Below are positions 1 to 8,500 of a stretch of 64,000 nucleotides of DNA, piece after piece. The translations under genes and the position numbers were made by a program. Under the pieces are notes generated by a model, which saw only the letters and a program-made list of their open reading frames with translations, ran no database searches and was not told the DNA's origin. Source of the stretch: Cellulomonas phragmiteti (GTDB lineage Bacteria > Actinomycetota > Actinomycetes > Actinomycetales > Cellulomonadaceae); NCBI RefSeq assembly GCF_016862775.1, contig NZ_BONP01000006.1:1-64000 (forward strand), written 5' to 3'. Each line of letters opens with the position of its first letter. Positions within the stretch are counted from its first letter, which is position 1.

Positions 1-2
1 AA

Positions 3-461
3 CACGCCGGAACCCTGGCCGCGATCGAGATGGGCGCACGCGTCTACCTCGCAGGCCTGGGCAGGTTCCTGTCCGTGGACCCGGTCGAGGGCGGGGTCGA
101 CAACGCGTACGTCTACCCCACCGACCCGATCAACAGCTACGACCTCGACGGAAATGCCGCGATCCCCGTACCGATCATCGTGGGCGGTGCGATCATCACC
201 GCGATGTTGCTCGTGGCTTACATGCAACGGGCATGTCGGTACGTTGGTTGTGGCATTTCGATGCCGCGACTCCCGCGCATTCGTGAGCCTTTGGGGGCCG
301 AAGGGTTGCGCCGCCTTTTTTCCAAGGAGGCCGAGAACGAGCATACAAAGAACGCCAGGCCGTCCACTACGGGCAAGCATGAGCGAGGGCAAGCTCGAAA
401 AAATACTGACAAGAAAGGTGGAGAAAAGGGTGACGCGCGAAGGCCGTATCGGAGGAAGTGA
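3..461 (+). CDS. C-terminal end of an Rhs-repeat polymorphic toxin (partial at left edge)
   Basis: The reading frame is open from the window edge, so the N-terminus lies to the left; the internal ATG at 30 is not the real start. The first 50 or so residues are the typical end of an Rhs core: a YLAGLGRFLSVDP stretch, then NAYVYPTDPINSYDLDGN. Directly after this is a tail of about 100 residues unlike the core. It has a hydrophobic run (IVGGAIITAMLLVAY) and then a very basic end containing KHERGQARKN and GGEKGDARR. In polymorphic toxins this position holds the variable toxin domain. I recall similar KHE-GQAR-GGEKGD ends on other Rhs/WXG-type toxins but cannot name the family or activity. The DNA is visibly more AT-rich than the neighbouring core genes. 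Confidence 0.8.
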   Translation, partial: HAGTLAAIEMGARVYLAGLGRFLSVDPVEGGVDNAYVYPTDPINSYDLDGNAAIPVPIIVGGAIITAMLLVAYMQRACRYVGCGISMPRLPRIREPLGAEGLRRLFSKEAENEHTKNARPSTTGKHERGQARKNTDKKGGEKGDARRPYRRK

Positions 462-465
462 TAAT

Positions 466-705
466 ATGGAGCGATCAGAGGCGCGAGTGCCGGTTGGCGA
501 GGCCATGCCTGGACTCCAGATTCACCCTTTGGAGGACGGCGAGGCCTGGAAGTTCGCCTTTGTCCTCATAAAGGTCGACCTCGGCGATGGGGAAACGACA
601 TGGAGCTATCGGACATCCGCTCCCCCCAACCGCGAGGAGCTGCTTGGCGCACTCACGGTTCACACCGACCTTCTTCGGCGTGAACTCCTCGATGAGTGGG
701 AGTGA
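466..705 (+). CDS. Small acidic protein, candidate immunity protein for the Rhs tail
   Basis: This 79-residue frame starts with ATG at 466, preceded by a clear GGAGG at 451-455 that lies inside the last codons of the Rhs gene. Its stop is only 4 nt before the start, so the two are probably translated in sequence. The protein is short and acidic, ends in RRELLDEWE and has no signal peptide or membrane segment. I do not recognise its family. Position directly after a toxin tail, small size and opposite charge to the basic tail fit an immunity protein, but that is inference from context. It could also be an unrelated small cytosolic protein. Confidence 0.6.
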   Translation: MERSEARVPVGEAMPGLQIHPLEDGEAWKFAFVLIKVDLGDGETTWSYRTSAPPNREELLGALTVHTDLLRRELLDEWE

Positions 706-733
706 CAAACGCCAAATATCGGGACCGGAAGAC

Positions 734-757
734 CGGCTCTTCGCCGATCCGGTGGGG
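734..757 (+). repeat. Left terminal inverted repeat of the ISL3 element
   Basis: The 24 bases are the exact reverse complement of 2173-2196. The inner part reads ggctcttcgccgatccggtg. Pairing stops immediately outside and inside the 24 bp. Confidence 0.9.
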
Positions 758-851
758 GTGAGGGGTCCGGCGTGGTGAGCGCCGGGTAGGGGTCGAGGTC
801 CCCGAGGATCAGAAGCGACCAAGCTGTCTGATTGATCTCGAGGACCTCGAC

Positions 852-2171
852 GTGTCTCACGCTACGGGGTGCGCCAACGCGCCCGCCATCACTGACCCCT
901 GCTCGCGGTGCGACGTGCTGCTGGGCCTGGATGCGGTCCAGGTCGAGGCCGTCGAACGCGACGGACGGGTCATGCAGGTGACGGTCTCGACGCCCTGGCA
1001 GTTGATGGGCTGCCCCGACTGCGGGGTCGTGGCCCCCAGCCGCGGTCGGCGCCGTCGGGTGCTGCACGATGTCCCGCACGGGGACACTTCCGTGCAGATC
1101 GTGTGGCGTCAGCGCCGCTGGCGCTGCCCGGAGGCGGGCTGCGCGCGGGGCACGTTCGTCGAGCAGGTCCCGGCTCTGGTGCCCGCGCGCGGGTCGCTGA
1201 CCTGCCGGGCGGTGACCTGGGCGCTCGGGCAGCTACGTACCCAGCACGCCACGATCGCCGGCCTGGCCCGCCAGCTCGGCGTCGGGTGGTGGACGCTGTG
1301 GCGGGCGGTCAAGCCCGAGCTTCAGCGACTGGCAGGCGACCCGGGCCGGTTCACCGGGGTGACCTGCCTGGGCGTCGATGAGCACATCTGGCACCACGCC
1401 GACACCCGCCAACGCGGCCCGAAGGAGCTGACCGGGATGGTCGACCTGACTCGCGACCGCGACGGACGGGTACGCGCCCGGCTGCTGGACCTGGTCGCGG
1501 GCCGCTCGAAGAAGGCCTACGCCGACTGGCTGGTCGAACGCGGCGCGGACTTCCGCGCCGGGGTCGAGGTCGCCGCGCTGGACCCTTACGGCGGCTACAA
1601 GTCCGCGATCGACGACGAGCTCGCCGAGGCCACCGCCGTGCTGGACGCGTTCCACGTCATCAAGCTCGGCACCCAGGTGGTCGACGAGGTCCGCCGACGC
1701 GTCCAGCAGGACACGACCGGGCACCGCGGTCGCAAGGGCGACCCGCTGTTCGGCATCCAGCGGCTCCTGCGCGCGGGGGCCGAGAACCTCACCGACCGTC
1801 AGCTCGAACGCCTGGCCACGGCGATCGAGGCCGACCAGGCCCACGAGGAGGTCTACGTCGCCTGGCGCTGCGCCCAGGACCTGCGTGCGGCCTACCGATC
1901 CAAGGACACCGCCCGCGGCCGGGACCGGGCCGAGAAGATCCTGGAGTCCTTCCACACCTGCCCGATCCCCGAGGTCGCGCGCCTGGGCCGGACGCTGCGC
2001 CGCTGGCGTCAGGCGTTCCTGGCCTACTTCACCACCGACCGAGCGAACAACGGCGGCACCGAGGCCATCAACGGCATCATCGAACTGCACCGGCGCCTGG
2101 CACGCGGCTACCACAACTTCGAGAACTACCGCCTACGCATGCTCCTGGCCGCCGGCGGCCTGACCCACTGA
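852..2171 (+). CDS. ISL3-family transposase
   Basis: This 439-residue DDE transposase starts with GTG. The N-terminal zinc ribbon is visible (CPDCG near residue 55 and CPEAGC near 95). It is followed by a helix-turn-helix (GLARQLGVGWWTLWRAV) and the catalytic DDE core: Asp in CLGVDEHIW, Asp in AALDPYGGYK, and Glu in GTEAINGIIELHRR near the C-terminus. The frame is intact and full length for the family, so the enzyme may be active. The stop lies two bases before the right inverted repeat. Confidence 0.93.
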   Translation: MSHATGCANAPAITDPCSRCDVLLGLDAVQVEAVERDGRVMQVTVSTPWQLMGCPDCGVVAPSRGRRRRVLHDVPHGDTSVQIVWRQRRWRCPEAGCARGTFVEQVPALVPARGSLTCRAVTWALGQLRTQHATIAGLARQLGVGWWTLWRAVKPELQRLAGDPGRFTGVTCLGVDEHIWHHADTRQRGPKELTGMVDLTRDRDGRVRARLLDLVAGRSKKAYADWLVERGADFRAGVEVAALDPYGGYKSAIDDELAEATAVLDAFHVIKLGTQVVDEVRRRVQQDTTGHRGRKGDPLFGIQRLLRAGAENLTDRQLERLATAIEADQAHEEVYVAWRCAQDLRAAYRSKDTARGRDRAEKILESFHTCPIPEVARLGRTLRRWRQAFLAYFTTDRANNGGTEAINGIIELHRRLARGYHNFENYRLRMLLAAGGLTH

Positions 2172-2172
2172 T

Positions 2173-2196
2173 CCCCACCGGATCGGCGAAGAGCCG
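2173..2196 (-). repeat. Right terminal inverted repeat of the ISL3 element
   Basis: This is the exact 24-bp reverse complement of 734-757. It begins one base after the transposase stop codon. Confidence 0.9.
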
Positions 2197-2203
2197 CTTT
2201 GCG

Positions 2204-2452
2204 GTGAGTTTCGTCCGTGCTGAGGTCCTCGGACCCGGACGTCAGGACTGGGTCGACGTCACGGGCCTGGCGCTAGCTTGGACCGCCGCGTTGGGCATCG
2301 CGACGTCGGTTTCACGCATGGCTGTGGAACGCACGCTTCGACGGCAGGTGAGTTTTCTGATGCGAACGCGGCTGGCCGAACCCCGGAACGGAGACATCGT
2401 GTGGCAGGCTGCCGTCGCGACGGCCGCGGCCGTGTGGTGGCACCTGCAGTAG
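2204..2452 (+). CDS. Small hypothetical frame beside the IS end, doubtful
   Basis: An open frame of 82 codons starts with GTG eight bases outside the right IS end. It contains two hydrophobic stretches (residues about 20-37 and 65-80) around a basic middle, as a small two-helix membrane protein would. There is no Shine-Dalgarno sequence and the frame abuts the IS, so it may be the tail of an interrupted gene or chance. I recognise no family. Confidence 0.25.
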   Translation: MSFVRAEVLGPGRQDWVDVTGLALAWTAALGIATSVSRMAVERTLRRQVSFLMRTRLAEPRNGDIVWQAAVATAAAVWWHLQ

Positions 2453-2467
2453 TGTGACTTCTCGCAG

Positions 2468-2671
2468 ATGAGGGTGATCCGCCGGTGGGCCTCTCCGGTG
2501 TCGCGGACGGTCGCCGGGTCGTCGATCAGCTATGACGCGGGTGGGAACACCACCGCCTTGGCGGGTGAGTCCTTCGCTGACGACCAGGCGAACCGGCACG
2601 TGTCCTCCCAGCACGGCGACTGGACGCGGGTGCTCTACGGGCGTGACGCCGCCGATCGGCGAGGCGGCTGA
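2468..2671 (+). pseudogene. Rhs-core fragment
   Basis: In the frame from 2468, residues about 17-61 read as an internal Rhs/YD repeat: SISYDAGGNTTALAGESF, then DQANRHVSSQHGD and GRDAADR. Only one or two repeats remain, with neither the start nor the end of an Rhs gene, and a stop at 2669-2671. The residues before the repeat do not look Rhs-like, so the apparent start is probably not real. This is most simply debris of an older Rhs gene or displaced core, related to the one at the left edge. Confidence 0.7.
2584..2604 (+). repeat. 21-bp direct repeat, copy 1 (inside Rhs fragment)
   Basis: The bases match 3377-3397 at 19 of 21 positions in the same orientation (core ggcgaaccggca, then gtgtc). 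Both copies can encode ANRHVSS, so both look Rhs-derived. They bracket the lipoprotein gene at 2765-3292. Confidence 0.6.
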
Positions 2672-2764
2672 TGACGCGGTGCCGGACAACCTGCCCGGCG
2701 CCCTTCCGCTCACGTCCGCCAGCTGTGTGCGGCAGGCGTCCGAACCTGTCGTGCGGTCGGCCGC

Positions 2765-3292
2765 TCAGTCGGTCGGGACGTTCCCCAGGCCGAGGATCGT
2801 CCGCAGCTCCTGCGCGGCTCCACTACCCGCCGGACGGGCGTCGAGCTCCGCCCACATCTGCTCGTCCGTCTCCGCCTCAGCGGCGTCGGTGAAGGTGATG
2901 ACCTGCACCGCGAGGTCCGCCACGAGCCTGTCGACGGCTCCCTGGGCCTCCGGCGGCCACCGAGCAGCCTGGAGCCCGTCGGCGAGGGCGCGGTAGGCCG
3001 CGGCGGTCTCCCGCGACAGGTCCCGGACCCGTGCGGTGTCCTTCGCGTCCGCCGCGGCCCGGAAGGGCGCGCCGAGGGCGTTCGACGGTGCGACCAGGTC
3101 GAGGTAGTGGGCGCCCGCGTCCTGCGTCGACATCGCCGTCGCGGAGGGTTCCGGGAGCGGTGCGGGTGTCCGCACCGTCGCTGACGTCTCGACGGTCCCG
3201 GTCGTTGCCGCGGGCGCAGCTTCACCGCTACAGGCGGACAGCGCGACGGCGACCGTCGTGGCCAGCAGCAGGGCGGGCACGTGGCGGTTCAT
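2765..3292 (-). CDS. Putative lipoprotein
   Basis: This 175-residue protein has a clear lipoprotein signal: MNRHVPALLLATTVAVALSA, then Cys at residue 21 as the lipidation site. After a Pro/Thr/Ala-rich linker (about 22-55) comes a helical, Ala-rich, acidic domain with no recognisable motif. I chose the ATG at 3292 because it places the signal peptide at the N-terminus; the frame is open further upstream, but that extension looks non-coding. The family is unknown. The gene stands alone between Rhs debris and the recCBD operon. Confidence 0.7.
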   Translation of the reverse strand: MNRHVPALLLATTVAVALSACSGEAAPAATTGTVETSATVRTPAPLPEPSATAMSTQDAGAHYLDLVAPSNALGAPFRAAADAKDTARVRDLSRETAAAYRALADGLQAARWPPEAQGAVDRLVADLAVQVITFTDAAEAETDEQMWAELDARPAGSGAAQELRTILGLGNVPTD

Positions 3293-3376
3293 CGTGGCCT
3301 CCGGGCTCGTGCGTCGCTGCGACGGGATGCGCGCCTCGCTCGAAGTGGCGACCCCCAACGGGACTCGAACCTGCAA

Positions 3377-3397
3377 CCTGGCGAACCGGCATGTGTC
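3377..3397 (+). repeat. 21-bp direct repeat, copy 2
   Basis: This copy has two mismatches to 2584-2604. It lies in the gap between the lipoprotein gene and recD, next to a degenerate tRNA-like T-arm sequence at about 3350-3376. It may be a scar of the recombination that placed the accessory block here. Confidence 0.5.
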
Positions 3398-3403
3398 GAG
3401 CTC

Positions 3404-3584
3404 GGATCGTACCGGGGCGCAGGCTGTCGACGGGCGGGAGCTGTTGCGCGAGGCCGGTGAGGTCGCGCAGGACGGATGCGACCTCGGCGAGGTCGTCGGG
3501 GTCGGCAGCGGCTGCGCGAGCGTCGATCTCGGCCTGTCGTCGCCACTGCTCGCGGCGCAGAAGCGCGATGCCCGGACAGCGACC
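3404..3584 (-). pseudogene. Coding-like remnant downstream of recD, no start codon
   Basis: Directly after the recD stop, in the same frame on the minus strand, about 60 codons read like real protein: ALLRREQWRRQAEIDARA, then a helical DPDDLAEVASVLRDL. There is no ATG, GTG or TTG to start them. The composition is that of an amphipathic, charged helical protein. It may be the tail of a lost gene, or a region once joined to recD by readthrough. I do not recognise a family. Confidence 0.3.
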
Positions 3585-5528
3585 TCAGCGCGCGAACCGC
3601 AGCCCGCTCGCTCGGCGGACGGGCCGCTCGACCGCGGCTCGCACGGCGTCCGCGGAGCCCACGACCCGCACGTGCTCGCGTGCCCGGGTGATCGCCGTGT
3701 ACAGCAGCTCGCGTGTCAGCAGCGGGGACGACGCGGGCGGGAGCACGACCGTCACCAGGGCGAACTGGCTGCCCTGGGCGCGGTGCACGGTCATCGCGTG
3801 GACGGTCTCGACTGCGGGCAGGCGGTGCGGGCGGACCAACCGGGGCGCGCGCGGGTCGCCGAACGCCGTGACCACGCCCCCGGCGCCGTCGGACACCACG
3901 ACCCCGGTGTCGCCGTTCGACAGGCCCGTCGTACGGTCGTTGGTCGTGACGAGCAGCGGCCGGCCCACCGGCCAGGTGCCACCCGCACGGTCGCCCGTCG
4001 CGTCCTCGACCCACCGCTGCGCCAGCGCCGCCCACCGGGCCACACCCGCCGGCCCGCGACGGTGCGCGAGCAGCAACCGGTGCGCCCCCAGCGCCTCGAG
4101 CGCACCCGCGGCGTCGCCGGCACTCGCGGCCGCGACGATCCGCGTCCCCGTGGTGCCCACGTCCCGACGCAGGTCCGGGACCTCGTCGTCGGTCGGTACC
4201 GCGCCGGCCGGCTGCACGAGGGCCATGTGGTCGCCGCCCGCGAGCAGCAGCTCCAGGGCCGTCCCGGCGTCACCGCGCCGCACCGCGTCCGCCAGCGCAC
4301 CGAGGTCGTGACCGAACCGGTGCGGCACGACGAGCCGCACGACCCCACCGTGCAGGGCGGCCGCATCCTGGGCCTCGTCCCCGCCGGCCCGCTGCGCACG
4401 CGGCACGTCGTCCGGCAGGACACCCGCCAGCCGCTCCGGCAGCGGCCCCGGCGGGACCGGGCGGGCGACGAGGTCACCCAGGACCGCGCCCACCTCCACC
4501 GACGCGAGCTGGTCCGGGTCGCCGACGAGCAGGAGGCGCGCGGCGGGCCGCAGCGCGTCGAGCACCCGTGCGAGCAGCGGCAGCGACACCATCGACGCCT
4601 CGTCGAGGACGACGACGTCGTGCGGGAGCCGGTGCGCGTGGTCGTGCGCGAACCGGGTGCTCGACGGCCGCCAGCCCAGCAGCCGGTGCACGGTCGACGC
4701 GGTCAACGGCGCAGCCACCTCGCCCGGCGCATCGGCCATCCGGCTCAGCTCGGCGTTGACCGCCTCCTGCAGGCGGGCGGCCGCCTTGCCCGTGGGCGCG
4801 GCCAGTGCGACCCGCAGCCCGGGACCGGCGACGTCCCGCAGCACCGCCACCAGCCGCGCGACCGTCGTCGTCTTGCCCGTGCCGGGGCCACCGGTGAGCA
4901 CCGTCAGCCGCGACAGCGCTGCGGTCGCCGCCGCCAGCCGCTGTCGCGCGTCCTGCGGCTGAGCGAACCGTGCGTGCACCGCGGCACGCAGGGTGGCGTC
5001 GTCGACGCCCAGCAGCGAGGCGAGGCGCGCGTCGACGTCACGGCGGACCACCTGCTCGTCCCGCCAGTACCGGTCGAGGTACACGCGGCCGTCCACCCAG
5101 CGCACCGGCCGGTCGGCAGGCCCGTCGACGCCGTCCGCCACGAGCGCGCTGCGTCGCACCGCCGCCGTCCACGCGTCCGCGTCCGGCCAGGGCAGCGCGG
5201 CGTCCGGCGGGGCGGCGTCCGGGTCGTCGGGGGAGCCCTCGGCGGCGAGCGCCGGGGCGTCCGCCAGGTCCACGCACACCGAGCCCGACCGCACGGCGCG
5301 CACCGCCAGCGCGGCGGCCAGGTGCACCTCCGGGTCGTCCTCACCGGTCAGCTCGCCCAGCCGCTCGGCGACGCGCACGTCGGCCGACGTCAGGACGCCC
5401 GCGGCGGCGAACGTCGCGAGCAGCGGGCCCGCGCGCCACGGACGACGCGGGTCACCGGGCACGTCGTCAGCCCCGGACGGCACATCCGGTCCGGCCGTGC
5501 CCGGGGGAGTGCCGGTACCGGCGCTCAC
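3585..5528 (-). CDS. recD: RecBCD enzyme subunit RecD (exodeoxyribonuclease V alpha)
   Basis: RecD is the 5'-3' helicase subunit of the RecBCD double-strand-break repair nuclease. The 647-residue protein has the RecD N-terminal domain (about 35-190), then an SF1 helicase core: Walker A LTGGPGTGKTTT near 211-222, the DEAS Walker B in VVLDEASMV, and a UvrD-like C-terminal helicase domain with MTVHRAQGSQF. The GTG start at 5528 overlaps the recB stop as GTGA, which decides the start and implies translational coupling. It is the last gene of recC-recB-recD. Confidence 0.93.
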   Translation of the reverse strand: MSAGTGTPPGTAGPDVPSGADDVPGDPRRPWRAGPLLATFAAAGVLTSADVRVAERLGELTGEDDPEVHLAAALAVRAVRSGSVCVDLADAPALAAEGSPDDPDAAPPDAALPWPDADAWTAAVRRSALVADGVDGPADRPVRWVDGRVYLDRYWRDEQVVRRDVDARLASLLGVDDATLRAAVHARFAQPQDARQRLAAATAALSRLTVLTGGPGTGKTTTVARLVAVLRDVAGPGLRVALAAPTGKAAARLQEAVNAELSRMADAPGEVAAPLTASTVHRLLGWRPSSTRFAHDHAHRLPHDVVVLDEASMVSLPLLARVLDALRPAARLLLVGDPDQLASVEVGAVLGDLVARPVPPGPLPERLAGVLPDDVPRAQRAGGDEAQDAAALHGGVVRLVVPHRFGHDLGALADAVRRGDAGTALELLLAGGDHMALVQPAGAVPTDDEVPDLRRDVGTTGTRIVAAASAGDAAGALEALGAHRLLLAHRRGPAGVARWAALAQRWVEDATGDRAGGTWPVGRPLLVTTNDRTTGLSNGDTGVVVSDGAGGVVTAFGDPRAPRLVRPHRLPAVETVHAMTVHRAQGSQFALVTVVLPPASSPLLTRELLYTAITRAREHVRVVGSADAVRAAVERPVRRASGLRFAR

Positions 5529-8500
5529 GGCCCCGACCCCCCGCCGTCGAGCAGCGCCGACAGCGCCACGACCAGCGCCGCGGGCGGCCGCCACGAGACG
5601 ACCCCGCACGGCGACGGCGACCCGTCGACCACGGGCGTCGCCGGCCCGCACATGCCACGGACGAACAGGTACGCCCCGCCGCCCAGGTGCCGCTGCGGGT
5701 CGTACCCCGCCAGCCGCCACCGCAGGAAGCGGTGCAGCGCCACCGTGTACAGCAGCAGCTGCAGCGGGTAGTGCGCGTCCAGCATCGCCGCACGCATCGC
5801 CGCCGGCCGGTAGTGCCAGGCGGTCAGCGGCTCGTCGGGCGGGCCCAGCCGGTTGGTCTTGTAGTCCACGACGACGTACCGGGTGTCCCCGTCGACCTCG
5901 GCGCGCAGCACCGCGTCGATGCTGCCCGTGAGGTACCCGCGCAGGGCGGCAGGACGGGTCGCGGGGTCGGCGTGCAGGTGGTCGAGGCGGGCCGCGTACG
6001 CGGCGAACGGGTCGTCGGGCGGCAGGTGGGTGCGCAGCAGGTCCGCGACGTCACCGAGCGTCGCCGGCCGCCGGCCTGCCCCGTCGAGGTCCCCACCCGC
6101 GAGCGGCAGCTCCAGGTCGAGCTCGGCGAGCCGGTCGCGCGGCGGGACCTGCGCGAGCGTGCGGCCGCCCAGCAGCGGGCCGGCGGGCGTGTGCAGGGAC
6201 GGCAGCAGCGCCGCGGCCAGCACGTCCGGGTCGACGCCGAGCCCCGCCCCAGCGGCCTGCGCGCAGCGCGCCCGCAGCTCCGCGGCGAGGTCCTGCGCGG
6301 AGGTGTCCACGTGCTCGAGCACCTCGTGCACGAGTGTGCCGAACGCGGTGCCCCCGGGCAGGTCCGCGAGCGGGGACGCCACGGCCCGCAGCGCGGCGGT
6401 GAGACCGGCGTCGAGACGCTCGGCCCCCGGGGGGGTGTCCCCGCCGGTGGACGAGGCCGGTCCCGCGACGGGGCCGTCGGCCTCGTCCTGGATCCCGGGT
6501 TCCTCCGGCTCGTCGGCGACACCCGCGCGGTCCGGCGACCCCGGCCCCACGGGTCCTGCGTCGTGCGCCGCCGCGGTGAGCCCCGAGTACGAGGTCCGGC
6601 GCCACGTCGTGTCGACCGCTCGGCGCAGGTGCGCCACCTCCAGCGGCACGGTGTCGCCGCGCACCGGCTCCCATCGCTCCACCGGCGGCGGGGCGTCCAC
6701 GGTCTCGTGGACCACCGTCCCGCCGGACCGCGCGGCCAGCGCGTCGAACCCGGCCGCGGCCTGGTCGTCGCGAGGTACCGGCACGGTGTCCGGCGGCAGG
6801 CCCTGCGCGTCGCGCGCACCCAGCGCGAGCCGCCCCACGGCCCCCGACGCCGACACCGTGCTCGGTGCCCACCACACCACGACCTGGCTGCTCGCACGCG
6901 TGAGGGCCACGTACGCCAGGCGCAGGTCCTCCCCGGCCTCCTCCGCGTGGTGCCGGGCGCGCGCGTCGTCGTACCCGGGGCTGCCGGGACCGCCGACGTG
7001 CAGCCGGCGCGTGCCGTCCGCGTCGTGGTAGCGCAGCACGGACGGCGTGCGGGGCACGAACCGGTCCCACGCGAACGGCACCATGACGACCGGGAACTCC
7101 AGGCCCTTCGCGGCGTGCACGGTCACCACCTGCACCGCCGCCGCGTCCGTCTCGAGCCGCCGGCTGCGCTCCTCGGCGTAGTCGCCCGCGGCCTCGTCGA
7201 TGCGGGCGCGCAGCCACTCGGTCAGCGCGGCGGCGCCCAGCCCCGCGTCGCGCGCCGCGGCGTGCAGCACCTCGCCCACGTGCCGCACGTCCGTGAGCGT
7301 CCGCTCACCGTCCAGCCGTGCGGCCAGCCGCTCGTGCAGCCCCGCTGCGGCCGCCGCCTGCAGCAGCGCCGCCACGCCCTGACCTGCCAGGACGTGCGAC
7401 CAGCCCCGCAGCAGGTCCGCCAGGTCCTCCCGCTCCGCGTCCTGCGCACCGGCCAGCCGCGCGGCGTCCCACCCGACGAACGGGGTGAGAGCGGCGGCCG
7501 CGACGCGCGCCGGGTCACCCGTCGACGCGAGCGCGGTGAGCAGCACCAGCCAGTCGCGTGCCGCCGACGTGGAGAACACGCTCGACAGCCCCGACACCAC
7601 CGCCGGCACGCCCGCCGCGGCCAGCGCCTCGCGCACGGCCAGCGCGTCGGCGTTGCGCCGCGCGAGGACGGCGACGTCACCGGGCAGCGCAGGGCGCCAG
7701 CCGTCGCCGTCGCGCAGGCGGGTCCCGCGCAGCGTGCGCACCACCTGCGCCGCCACGTCGCGGTGCACCAGCGCCCGTACGACGTCGACGCGCGGGGCCG
7801 CGGAACCCGCGCCGAGCGCGCGACGCGTCACACGCCGCACCACCACGGGCGCGCCGCCCTGCAGCCGGCGCCCGGTCCGCGCCGCCGCCACGGGGTGCAC
7901 GACGATGCGCGGGTCGCCCAGCGCCGCACCGCCCACGAGGTGGGCGAGCCCGTCCAGCACCGGTGCGTCCGCACGCCAGCTGCGGCCCAGCGTCGACGTG
8001 GACGCGACGTCGCGCGCCTCGAGGTAGGTGTGCACGTCCGCGCCGCGGAACGCGTAGATCGCCTGCTTCGGGTCGCCGATGAGCACCAGCGTGCGGTGCC
8101 CGTGGAACGCCGTGCGCAGGATCTGCCACTGCACCTGGTCGGTGTCCTGGAACTCGTCGACCATGACGACCCGGTACGGCGCGCGGACCCGCTCGGCGGC
8201 GGCCGGCCCGGTGCCGGGGTCGGTCAGCGCGGTGTGCAGCAGGGTCAGCAGGTCGTCGTAGTCGACGACGTGCGCGGCCCGCCGGCGGCGCACCACCTCG
8301 CGCCGCACCGCCCGCGCCAGGCGGTACCGGTGGTCCGGCGGTGTCCCCGCCGGGGCATCGTCGGGGGCGAGCACGGCGGCGTGGTCGCTGACGGCGGCGC
8401 GCGCGACCTCCCGCGCCTCGGGCACCGTCAGCAGGGGACGCTCCGCGCCCGCGTACGCGGCCAGGTACAGGTCGTCGACCACCTCCGCCTCGAGGTCCGC

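Larger units (their letters stand above)
734..2196 (+). mobile_element. ISL3-family insertion sequence
   Basis: A single transposase gene sits between two perfect 24-bp inverted repeats (734-757 and 2173-2196), giving an element of about 1.46 kb, normal for ISL3. ISL3 elements usually make 8-bp target duplications. The 8 bases outside each end (cggaagac on the left, ctttgcgg on the right) do not match, also when the boundary is shifted by one base. The flanks may therefore have been rearranged after insertion. Rhs sequence lies on both sides. Confidence 0.85.

Noticed and set aside
3343-3405. Possible tRNA 3' end on the minus strand (ggttcgagtccc T-loop)
   Set aside because: The T-stem has a mismatch, the acceptor end does not fit with a CCA in place, and no anticodon or D arm can be folded upstream. 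At most it is a degenerate tRNA end or attachment-site relic.
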